Of a stretch of 48,008 nt of DNA, positions 34,275-42,211 are shown one piece after another. Both the position numbers and the translations under genes were made by a program. The notes beneath the pieces were generated by a model, which saw only the letters and a program-made list of their open reading frames with translations, did not search any database and had not been told where the DNA came from. The stretch is from JAAYEV01 sp964508195. GTDB taxonomy: Bacteria > Bacillota > Clostridia > Ch29. How positions within the stretch are numbered: the first letter of the stretch is position 1; each line of letters opens with the position of its first letter. The stretch covers positions 1 to 48,008 of the forward strand of contig CAZDSH010000007.1 of the NCBI GenBank assembly GCA_964508195.1, given 5' to 3'.

Positions 34275-34575
34275 AAAGCGTACCGTGATCATTTCCGATG
34301 AAGCGGTTCAGATGCTGATGTCTCATGCCCGTTTTCTTGCACAGGTCAGCGAGCTAGCTGCCCTTTCGCTTATGGAAGAATTCGATAAAAAGGCTAAATC
34401 ACTTGAGAAATTTCCGGAGTGCGATCCATGGCTTGACGATCCACTAATACCCCGGAATAAATATCGAAAACTCCTTGTAGCAAAGCGATATCTGCTCTTT
34501 TACCAGGTAAGGGACGACACAGTTTATGTAGATGCAGTCGTGGACTGCAGGCGGAATTATAGCTGGATGCTTTAG
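34258..34575 (+). CDS. RelE/ParE-family toxin
   Basis: A 105-aa RelE/ParE-type protein (SHARFLAQVSELAALSLMEEFDKKAKSLEKFPECDPWL..., NKYRKLLVAKRYLLFYQVRDDTVYVDAVVDCRR). The C-terminal YQV...VDAVVDCRR strand pair is typical. Likely a ribosome-dependent mRNA interferase or gyrase poison. It overlaps the antitoxin gene. Confidence 0.88.
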   Translation: MGNEDKKRTVIISDEAVQMLMSHARFLAQVSELAALSLMEEFDKKAKSLEKFPECDPWLDDPLIPRNKYRKLLVAKRYLLFYQVRDDTVYVDAVVDCRRNYSWML

Positions 34576-34579
34576 GGAG

Positions 34580-34634
34580 AAATGCACACCCATTATCTAA
34601 AATCGTTGGACATTAGACAAGGGGTGTGCATTGT
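34580..34634 (+). terminator. Long-loop hairpin after the toxin gene
   Basis: AATGCACACCC / GGGTGTGCATT arms 11 bp long around about 33 bases, with partial inner pairing. It lacks a T-run. Confidence 0.4.
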
Positions 34635-34775
34635 ATCATTTGATGCTACCTTTGCCATATCTAATGTCAAGAATGGATATCATGAGATTGAAAATCGTGG
34701 TATCCATTTTTATATAAAAACAGTAAAAATTTATGATATAATGAAAACAGCTTATAAAGAATAGGGATGATATAA

Positions 34776-34934
34776 ATGCCTACTATAAGTATGTTCTATG
34801 GGATTATTATTAGAATGTTTTGTACTCCTGAGGAACATAATCCTCCGCATTTCCATGCTTATTATGGAGAACATGTGGCTATCATAGATATTAATACCTG
34901 TGAGTTAATAGAGGGATATCTGCCCAAAAAGTAA
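34776..34934 (+). pseudogene. DUF4160 protein, 3'-truncated
   Basis: 52 codons: MPTISMFYGIIIRMFCTPEEHNPPHFHAYYGEHVAIIDINTCELIEGYLPKK then stop. The family usually runs about 80-90 residues and continues with a helical tail after this point. The truncation point is followed by repeats. Confidence 0.7.
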
Positions 34935-34975
34935 CTTAAACTATATATAACGTGATAAAGGCTTTACATCTTCTA

Positions 34976-35070
34976 GCGTGTCATCCTGGGCGTAGTACTA
35001 GCGTGTCATCCTGTGAGCATAGCACCAGCGTGTCATCCTGAGCGTAGCGAAGGATCTTATGTCTGCCTCC
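34976..35070. repeat. Three tandem AGCGTGTCATCCTG repeats
   Basis: AGCGTGTCATCCTG occurs at about 34976, 35001 and 35028, each followed by a variant of GAGCGTAGC. The last extends to AAGGATCTTATG. A dispersed TGTCATCCTGAGCG-type repeat is common in many genomes. Confidence 0.75.
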
Positions 35071-35196
35071 AAGAAGATTCTTCGATCTTCGCCCTCTTAA
35101 ATGACAAGTAAAGTAATATTATTAACACTTTATATATAGTATTGATTATATCCCAATAAGTAAGGATATCAGCAACACAGATTTGCTTTCAAAAGC

Positions 35197-36475
35197 TTAA
35201 ATTGCTACAATCGTTCCTTGAAAACATAATACTTGCAACAAAGGAACTGCATTCATAGTAGTCACCGTATCCCTTGGGGATCGTACGCTACCTTTGATGT
35301 ACCTTTTACAGTTCATTGCACCTATTTTAAGCCCTAACCATATTTTAGAGCGCACTTGCCCCCTAACGGGTAGATTATCTATACCGTATTGTCTGCGTAA
35401 AGCGGAGGGCACACCTTCAATTCCGGCCCTTTTGTTTGATATTTCCCGGTACTTTGCAGTACCCATTCTTGATTCTAATATAAGACGATGCAACTTTGTT
35501 TCCGATATTTTAAACAGGTACCTTTTCTTTTGTTCGATGACCGGGCAGTCAGGCCGAAATGGGCAGTTATCACAATGGTTACGTATTGCCTTTCTTTCGA
35601 TAAGTGGCATCGGGATCTGCGGGGTTCTGAAGGCTCTCGGGGCTGATTTCCTTTGCAGGTCTTAGCTCAGAAGATCCATCGCAGCTACCTTGCTTAGTCT
35701 GTTCAAAGAACATACGGGTTAGTATACGAAATTCTTCAGTATTGGAAACTATGGGCGTATCTTTGTATAAACGGTACAATTTCTTTGCGTCTTTAATAAC
35801 AACGTTTAGCTTAGATTGGATGTTTTTACCTTTACACCGATAGATGGTATCGTTCCTATGGCCCTCTTCAAGGTAGGGATTAAACCTTTTAGGCAGTGAT
35901 ATGGATTTAGTTCCATGGATTTTCGCTATTAACCGGCTTACACAGGAGTAAATGATTTCTAACCTGGATAATTTCTTACACGAGGAGCTTATCATTAAAG
36001 AGTCCATCCTTATGGTACGGCCATCAATATTAAGGAGCTTTGTAAACTCTTTAGCATGGCTTTCGATCTCCTCCTGGATAAGGTCTACACCATGCTTTTC
36101 ATTGTAACGGTAAACAGCCATACGGAAGTTAGAAAGCGAGTTCTTCGATATCGGCTGTTCTTTAAAGCTTGTGGTGCGCAGTGCGTATTGGTACCTTGTA
36201 TCAAACATAAGCGAATCTATACATTCCTCATCTGTTTGAGCAAATATCTCCTTAAGTATTAAAAGGCCGAAGTACACATTTACCGGGTTATTCGGACGTG
36301 TTGCCGGGTTATCGCTGTATATTACAGAAAAACGTTCCTCATTAATTAATGGGAAAATATCATTGCTGAACTTTTCTGCCCAAGAGTTTTTAAGACGTTT
36401 CTGTTCCCTATCCGTTAATCGGTATATTGGGTCAGATAGATGCATTTGTTGCGAAGTATTTGGACAAAAGGACAC
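35197..36475 (-). pseudogene. IS1182-family transposase, internally deleted
   Basis: The N-terminal part (36475-35579, 298 codons) begins SDPIYRLTDREQKRLKNSWAEKF and ends at DPDATYRKKGNT. The C-terminal part (to 35197) has CDNCPFRPDCP, KYREISNKRAGIEGVPSALRRQYGIDNLPVRG and GAMNCKRYIKG. In intact members roughly 150 residues, including catalytic acids, lie between these. Here they are missing and the frames overlap at 35579-35610. No clear terminal repeats were found. Confidence 0.8.
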
Positions 36476-36924
36476 TTAAAATCACCTGCTTATCATTAGT
36501 TTTTATGACTATATTATATCATATAAACCTTGATATTGCAGGGTTTAAGTCAATCTTTTGTATATGTTTTCAATGTACATCAGTGCATTTAATATTACAG
36601 TTTTTGTTAGCTTTTTGGGTTACAATCACTATATAAATATACGGGATTTCAAGGGTAATGTAAAATTAGTTTTAGATCACGAGGCACATAGCCAAAATGT
36701 CGGGCGTTATTGTTGGAGCGGATACTGCAATAAAAGCGATGCTAGGCCGACAAAAAATAGGAAACCCGTCATAACCGCTACCGTGATTTTGCCGTCTACT
36801 TCGTTTTTGCTCATAACATAACCTCCCTAGAATAAATTAGATCCTTGGTTGTTTTGAGAAAAACTAAAAGACGTTCTACTACTATTATACACAATTTATG
36901 GCGGTTAAAAAGCAAATACCGATT
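36476..36924. other. Spacer between IS remnants
   Basis: AT-rich DNA with no confident gene apart from a possible 35-codon membrane peptide at 36707-36814 on the minus strand. Confidence 0.4.
36707..36814 (-). CDS. Possible 35-aa single-span membrane peptide
   Basis: MSKNEVDGKITVAVMTGFLF..., with one hydrophobic helix (residues about 11-30). AGGGAGG precedes the ATG but only 2 bases away, closer than normal, so expression is uncertain. No homologue recognised. Confidence 0.3.
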   Translation of the reverse strand: MSKNEVDGKITVAVMTGFLFFVGLASLLLQYPLQQ

Positions 36925-38481
36925 AAGTCCGTATAATGGCGTAAATAGAAAAATGAGTTGAGCCAAAGCTCTACCTCGGTTAAAATATAAGCACTACCAA
37001 ATACCAAACCGAGGAGGAAGAACAATGGCTCAGTTCAATATTACAATAACAGAGGAACTTTTGCACGGACTTTTTTTATCAAAGGGCAAAGATGAGGCAT
37101 TTGCCAAACTAATGGAGGAAATCTTCAACCAAGTTCTCATGGCCCAATCTACGGAGCAATTAGGGGCGTAGCCTTACGAGCGAACCGAAGAAAGGACAGC
37201 CTATCGCAATGGTTTCGGGGACAGAAGCATTACTACAAGGGTTGGCGCCCTTACCCTTAAAGTCCCAAGGCATCGAAACGGGCATTTCAGTACAGAACTA
37301 TTTACCAGATATCAACGAAGCAAACAGACCCTGGTGCTGGCAATGATGGGGATGGTAGTAAAGGTTGTATCCACTAGAAAAGTAGAGAAAATTACTTAAG
37401 AACTTTGCGGTAAGAAGTTTTCTAAATCCACCGTTTCAGAGCTTTGCAAGGGCTTAGATCCCATAGTGGAAGCCTTTGAAACAAGGCCTTTAAAGTTCCA
37501 TTACCCCTTTATACAGGTGGAAGCTATCTATATTAAGGTTCGGAGGAATGGCCGTGTTGAACCAAAGGGACTCCTTGTAGCTGTAGGTATTAATGAAGAT
37601 GGCTATAGGGAAATCATAGGCTTTAGCCTTGCCAATAGCGAAACTGAGGATAGCTGGGGCACCTTCTTTAATTCCCTTAAAGAACGAAGGCTTAAAGATG
37701 TCAGACTGGTTACCTCTGATAACCATAAAGGGCTTGTAAACGCAGTTAGGAAGCATTTTCAGGGGGCTAGCTGGCAACGCTGTCAGACCCATTTTTCCAG
37801 GAACGTAATTGATAGTACGCCAAAGTCCTTACAGCCTGAGATCAAAGAGGATTTAAAAAATATCTATGATGCCGTAGATATTGAGAATGCCCGTAAATAC
37901 AGAGATAAAATATTTACTAAGTACGAGACAAAAGCACCAAAGGCTGTAGCTATCCTAGATGAGGGTTTCGATGATGTCACTGCGGTTTTATCCCTGCCCC
38001 TTTACTACCGTAAACGTCTGCGAACTACCAATGGGGTAGAGCGGCTAAACCAGGAGATAAGAAGACGCGAGCGTGTCATTAGAATATTTCCTAATGAGGC
38101 ATCTGTCGTACGTCTAATGGGGGCCCTGCTTATGGAGCAGGATGAAAAATGGCAAACAGGGCGTAAGTACCTTGATATGGCTCTGTACTACCGGGAGCAA
38201 GGCGAAACCTCCAACCAGGAGGTAGCTTAGTAATAACTGCATTTATTCCACGGTCCTATTGACACGGGGTCCCTGTCCCCTCTGGACACCCATTATGGCG
38301 GAATTAACCCTATGGGGGCGGTTATTCCCGCCCCGAGATTATACCAGAGGGAACTCCCCCGTATCAATAGGCTTTCGCGGCATAAAAGCTTACATTTTTC
38401 AAGGTGCGAAATTCTACGTTTTCAAAGGTAGCCAAGATATTTTACTACCGAGGTAATTTACACACTATTTTGGACTTGACT
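36921..38481 (+). mobile_element. IS256-family element 1 (inactivated)
   Basis: Terminal repeats: left AAGTCC-N10-GTAAAT (36925-36946), right its inverted counterpart ATTTAC-N10-GGACTT (38456-38477). The left end also shows GTCCGTATAAT, very like IS256 itself. No 8-9 bp duplication is visible. Confidence 0.75.
37025..38230 (+). pseudogene. IS256-family transposase with two nonsense codons
   Basis: A 401-codon frame from ATG 37025 (MAQFNITITEELLHGLFLSKG). It is interrupted by TAG at 37169 (LGA*PYERTEERTAYRNGF) and TAA at 37397 (KVEKIT*ELCGKKF). In relatives both positions are glutamate (GAG, GAA), so each is a single G-to-T change. The rest, including the DDE region (AIYIKVRRNGRV..., RLVTSDNHKGLVNAVRKHF, ...TTNGVERLNQEIRRRERVIRIFPN), is intact. 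Confidence 0.88.
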
Positions 38482-38832
38482 TAAAAGGATAGTGTCTTGT
38501 CAAGTGGTGTAATTTAGTATTCTACTCTATTGTCGAAGCGGGCCCCTAATAACTCCTTCATAACTAAGCTACGCAGCAGGGTTATCAAGGCCTTTCACGG
38601 CATAAACGGTCTCCCTCCCGGCAAAGCCGGGCCCCTCCCATTTATTCCATGGTGCCTTAGAAACCTGGGTCTGCCATGCCGCATTTATGCTGCCGAGGGA
38701 TGAAGGGGAAGAGCAGGCCGGTCCTTCCATATCCCCCGGTATTTGCCATTATAGCATGGCAGACTCCCCCTACTGTCGTTAATCCTTTGGCAAAACCTGC
38801 CTCGGGAATTAGCTAAAAAAGCAGGCCGGCTA
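38482..38832. other. Noncoding 3' side of the second IS256 element
   Basis: This stretch holds its terminal repeat (GTCTTGTCAAGTGGTGTAAT from 38494) and GC-rich hairpins such as CCCGGC/GCCGGG (38618-38634). No gene. Confidence 0.5.
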
Positions 38833-40188
38833 TTATTTCTGCAAGAGGGACGTGGCCGCCAATGTATAAGGGGCTGACGCCGGCAACAGCTTTTTCATGG
38901 ATTCACCGCTGAAGTATTTGCGCCCTATCTGCCATTCTTCGTGCTGCTCTATAAGGAGCGTACCCACCAAACGAAGGACCGATGCCCTGTTAGGAAATAT
39001 GCTTACGACATCAGTCCGGCGCCGTATTTCACGGTTTAACCGTTCCGGCGGGTTTGTAGAATGTATCTGTACCCAATGCTCGGACGGGAAAGCCATATAC
39101 TCCAATACGTCGTCACAACCGTCTTTTAAAACCTCCATGGCCTTGGGGAACCGGTCTTTAAGCTGCAAGACTACCGTGTTGAGCTGTTCTTTTGCAGCCT
39201 TTTGGTCCGGTGCGGCAAATATAGTCTTTACTATTGCCGATACCATGCCCTGCTGTTTCCTGGGCACCTGGCATAAGATATTTCGCATAAAATGTACCCT
39301 GCACCTTTGCCAGGATGCACCGCCCAATACTTCGCGTATGGCGCTTTTAAGGCTCTCATGGGCATCGCTTGTGACAAGCTTTACGCCTTTTAGGCCTCGG
39401 GCCACCAAACGGCGCAGGAAGTCTTTCCAAAAGGGGCCGCTTTCAGACATGCCTATGTCAAACCCAAGGATCTCGCGTTCCCCGTCTTCGTTTACGCCTA
39501 TGGCCACAACAAGCGCCATATTCTCCACATGACCATCTTCCCGTACCTTAGGAAAGGCCGCATCCAGCCATACATTCGGGTACTGCTTAGTAAACTGCCG
39601 ATTAGTAAACTTTTTTACATGCTCATCAAGTTCCTGACTCATACGGGATACCGTGCTTTTGTCAACGCCGTCTATACCAAGGGCTTGGACTAGTTCGTCC
39701 ACCTTGCGGGTACTAACGCCATGGATATAGGCTTCCTGAATAACATTTACCAGCGCCTTCTCCCATGTGCGGCGTGGGTCTAAAAAGCTTGGGAAATAAG
39801 AACCCTTGCGAAGCTTCGGTATATTAAGCTCGATGCTGCCGACCCTGGTGTCATAGGGCCTTGTGCGGCTTCCGTTACGGTGGTTGGTCCTCTCTTCATT
39901 CCGTTCATACCTTTCCGCACCTATTTTTGCGCTAACTTCCGCATCCATGAGCTTATGCAAGATAAGGGCCATAGTTTCCCGCATAAAATCTAAATCTTTG
40001 TCGCCAATGTACTTGAAAATCTCCTCTAAAAGTGGCATTATATCTTTTGTAGCCATGGTATGACCTCCTCTATATTTATTGGACCTTAACCTCCCAATAA
40101 AGTAGAACCCATACCATGGTTTTGTTTCAAGCTGCAATATTTACCATGGCACTTTCACCGGATTTTACACCACTATATAAGACTATAA
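38491..40188 (-). mobile_element. IS256-family element 2 (apparently intact)
   Basis: Left terminal repeat AGTGTCTTGTCAAGTGGTGT (38491-38510). The right repeat complements it as ATAGTCTTATATAGTGGTGT (40188-40169). It encloses one transposase. It abuts element 1 within about 10 bases, so the two IS lie almost back to back. Confidence 0.7.
38833..40056 (-). CDS. IS256-family (mutator-type) transposase
   Basis: 407 aa, full length. MATKDIMPLLEEIFKYIGDKDLDFMRETMALILHKLMDAEVSAKIGAERYERNEERTNHRNG is typical of the N-terminus. The DDE domain has NVWLDAAFPKVREDGHVENMALVVAIGVNEDGERE (first Asp), KLVTSDAHESLKSAIREVLGGASWQRCRVHFMRN (second Asp) and HSTNPPERLNREIRRRTDVVSIFPN (Glu). ATG 40056 follows GAGGAGGT; the in-frame ATG 40137 lies outside the usual protein. 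Confidence 0.92.
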   Translation of the reverse strand: MATKDIMPLLEEIFKYIGDKDLDFMRETMALILHKLMDAEVSAKIGAERYERNEERTNHRNGSRTRPYDTRVGSIELNIPKLRKGSYFPSFLDPRRTWEKALVNVIQEAYIHGVSTRKVDELVQALGIDGVDKSTVSRMSQELDEHVKKFTNRQFTKQYPNVWLDAAFPKVREDGHVENMALVVAIGVNEDGEREILGFDIGMSESGPFWKDFLRRLVARGLKGVKLVTSDAHESLKSAIREVLGGASWQRCRVHFMRNILCQVPRKQQGMVSAIVKTIFAAPDQKAAKEQLNTVVLQLKDRFPKAMEVLKDGCDDVLEYMAFPSEHWVQIHSTNPPERLNREIRRRTDVVSIFPNRASVLRLVGTLLIEQHEEWQIGRKYFSGESMKKLLPASAPYTLAATSLLQK

Positions 40189-40236
40189 CTTGGCCCCTGG
40201 CCCCCCCGCCCCTGGCCCCCCGGCCTGCTATCGGAT

Positions 40237-40593
40237 ATGCGTAGCAATAGCGAATATGTTTATATGCAAAAGCAAATCAAAGGCATAACTTATTCTTCAA
40301 AAAATATGGATGGCGAAATGTTTAAGAGGCTAGTTGAATTGTTAAGCGAATATGAATGGCGGGCAAATCGAACGCTGAACGACTTTTCAGCCAGTGATTT
40401 TGATTTGTTCATTGAAATTTACACACCGGACATGGCACAGGTTCTCACGCTGTATGGCGGATATGATCTTGTACTGTATAAAAATAATATTAATGATTAT
40501 ACCGCGTATTTTACCTATATTATTACGGAGGAAGATGGATTTAAAGATTTAGCCGTACGGCTTGAAAAATTATTGCTATCACCAAAGAAATGA
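40237..40593 (+). CDS. Hypothetical protein next to an IS, possibly 5'-truncated
   Basis: Up to 118 aa, acidic, mixed alpha/beta (EYEWRANRTLNDFSASDFDLFIEIYTPDMAQVLTLYGGYDLVLYKNN). It is not recognised. No ribosome site precedes ATG 40237 or the inner ATG 40264, and the upstream DNA is a C-rich junction with IS element 2, so the gene may have lost its 5' end. Confidence 0.45.
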   Translation: MRSNSEYVYMQKQIKGITYSSKNMDGEMFKRLVELLSEYEWRANRTLNDFSASDFDLFIEIYTPDMAQVLTLYGGYDLVLYKNNINDYTAYFTYIITEEDGFKDLAVRLEKLLLSPKK

Positions 40594-40629
40594 CATGATG
40601 CACTGACTATTCACCAGGAAATTGTGCTT

Positions 40630-40842
40630 CTAAATTTCAAATATGTCAGTATAAATTTCCATATAGCCTGATCTTTTAGCCTTTTCCTCCAATTTCTTTA
40701 ATATTTTAGAAGCGGTTCCAATTCTCTGAAAGTCTTTATGCGTAAACAATCTATGTATATATTCTTTGTTATTTAAATCCCCAAAGCCAATAATGATATC
40801 ATTTAGCTCTGCTACATATGGATTTTTTCGAGAAAATAACAT
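40630..40842 (-). pseudogene. GNAT acetyltransferase fragment
   Basis: 70 codons covering the central GNAT region: NDIIIGFGDLNN...HRLFTHKDFQRIGTASKILKKLEEKAKRSGYMEIYTDI. Motif A (QRIGTASKIL) is clear, but both the N-terminal strand pair and the C-terminal part are absent. Confidence 0.7.
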
Positions 40843-40890
40843 ATACTATAAGTAAGGAAAGCAAGGATACCATTGAAGGAGGTTGTTTAT

Positions 40891-41166
40891 ATGGAATTAG
40901 CTAAGATTACTTCCAAAGGACAAATAACAATTCCTATACAAGTACGGAAAAGACTGAATCTAAAAGAGGGGGATAAAGTAGTTTTTATAACAGAAGGCAA
41001 TAAGATTATTATAGAGAATTCCACCAAGTTAGCCATTAAAGAAGCACAAAAGGATTTTGAAGGGTTAGCTGAAGAATTAGGGTTAAAAACCGAGGAAGAT
41101 GTAGTAAATCTTGTTAAAAAAGTTAGAAAAGAAATATGGGAGAAAAAGTATGCGGATAATGATTGA
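40891..41166 (+). CDS. AbrB/MazE-type antitoxin
   Basis: A 91-aa protein with an N-terminal swapped-hairpin DNA-binding domain (MELAKITSKGQITIPIQVRKRLNLKEGDKVVFI, residues 1-45) and a helical toxin-binding tail. ATG 40891 has AAGGAGG at 8 bases. It overlaps the PIN toxin gene by 17 bases. Confidence 0.92.
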   Translation: MELAKITSKGQITIPIQVRKRLNLKEGDKVVFITEGNKIIIENSTKLAIKEAQKDFEGLAEELGLKTEEDVVNLVKKVRKEIWEKKYADND

Positions 41167-41542
41167 TACAAATGTTCTTTTATCTGCTCTTATATTTAAA
41201 AGTACCAAGTTAGCAAACTTGATTGAATACATTACTGAAAAACATACCTTGGTTTTATGTTCTTATGTTATTGAAGAGGCTAATGATGTAATCGGCAGGA
41301 AATCACCAAAGTATTTAGCAGCATTCGACAGATTTCTTTTAAAAATATCCTTCGAAATGGCCTATACACCTGCAGATATGACAATGGCGCCAAGGATAAG
41401 AGACAAGAAGGATATACCGGTTATTGTTTCAGCTATTGTCTCCGATGTCGATATACTAATTACTGGTGACAAGGATTTTGAGGAATTGTCTATTAAACGC
41501 CCCGAAATTCTTACTCCCTCAGAATTTTTAAACAGGTATTAA
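41150..41542 (+). CDS. PIN-domain toxin (VapC-like, COG1569 type)
   Basis: A 130-aa PIN ribonuclease. Acidic catalytic positions appear in MIDTNVLLSALIF, DKKDIPVIVSAIVSDVDILITGDKDFEEL and the LTPSEFL C-terminus. ATG 41150 follows GGGAGA inside the antitoxin gene; an earlier ATG 41111 in the same frame is deep inside it. Likely cleaves RNA when free of the antitoxin. Confidence 0.9.
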   Translation: MRIMIDTNVLLSALIFKSTKLANLIEYITEKHTLVLCSYVIEEANDVIGRKSPKYLAAFDRFLLKISFEMAYTPADMTMAPRIRDKKDIPVIVSAIVSDVDILITGDKDFEELSIKRPEILTPSEFLNRY

Positions 41543-41616
41543 TTTCATCAGGGTAATATAAGTTCAAGTCACCCTTACAAAATGGGATGACATCCATAAT
41601 TGACATTACTACCAAA

Positions 41617-41657
41617 TTAAAGTCATGTATGGGGATTTGAACTCATATATGACTTTT
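41617..41657 (+). terminator. Terminator after the AbrB/PIN module
   Basis: AAAGTCATGTATG / CATATATGACTTT arms followed by TTTTAG. Confidence 0.65.
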
Positions 41658-41659
41658 TT

Positions 41660-42100
41660 AGTTATTCCGGGATAATATAAGGCTGAGATAACTTCGTGCT
41701 AGACGGTAAGGAAGCGTGCTTTGCCGTTTATTTTCATGGTGCAATCAATTCGCGACCAATATCTTTGTGAACACGTTCAGTTTTGAGCTTTTTAAACTAT
41801 ATATTCAATGAATTGGTAGAAGAACTATTACCATCCTTCGGTGAGAATTTAGCTATAGATGGTAAGGCAATTTCCTCAATATGAGCTAATTGCTATGTCC
41901 GCAAAGCAAGCAAGGGCAATAGTCGTAGGCCATGGGGAAAACTATGTCAGCCGGCAGCGATTTTGGAATGCTTGTGCAGATAGTGAAGGAAATAAGGAAA
42001 TCCCAAACAATAAAGGACAAATTTATAGAAAACAGTACAAAATCCCCCAAAATATATGATTGTTTTATGTGCCTTGGAGACAATAATAGGGTATAATCTA
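41660..42100 (+). pseudogene. Transposase debris and unassigned short frames
   Basis: A DDE-transposase fragment is readable at 41789-41884 (NYIFNELVEELLPSFGENLAIDGKAISS). It carries the first catalytic aspartate in IDGKAI and is cut by stops and frame changes on both sides. A separate 54-codon frame at 41932-42096 (MGKTMSAGSDFGMLVQIVKEI...) has no ribosome site and no recognisable family. Confidence 0.55.
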
Positions 42101-42211
42101 TAAGTAAGGGGCGTAAGGGTCAACTATAGAAGTATATGCCCGGGCTAGCAGGTATTAATTTAAATTTGCCGAAATATATATTTATATACATTTTCTATTG
42201 GGGGATAGAGG

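Noticed and set aside
34582..34764. 60-codon frame after the RelE toxin
   Set aside because: Overlaps a hairpin, has no ribosome site, and the translation looks random.
36558..36821. 87-codon plus-strand frame between the IS elements
   Set aside because: AT-rich, starts inside another random frame, no ribosome site.
37169..37399. Programmed stop-codon readthrough or alternative code in the IS256 transposase
   Set aside because: TAG and TAA act as normal stops for other genes in the window. Simple nonsense mutations explain the data better.
38897..39532. 211-codon plus-strand frame inside the IS256 element 2 transposase
   Set aside because: Antisense shadow of the intact transposase gene.
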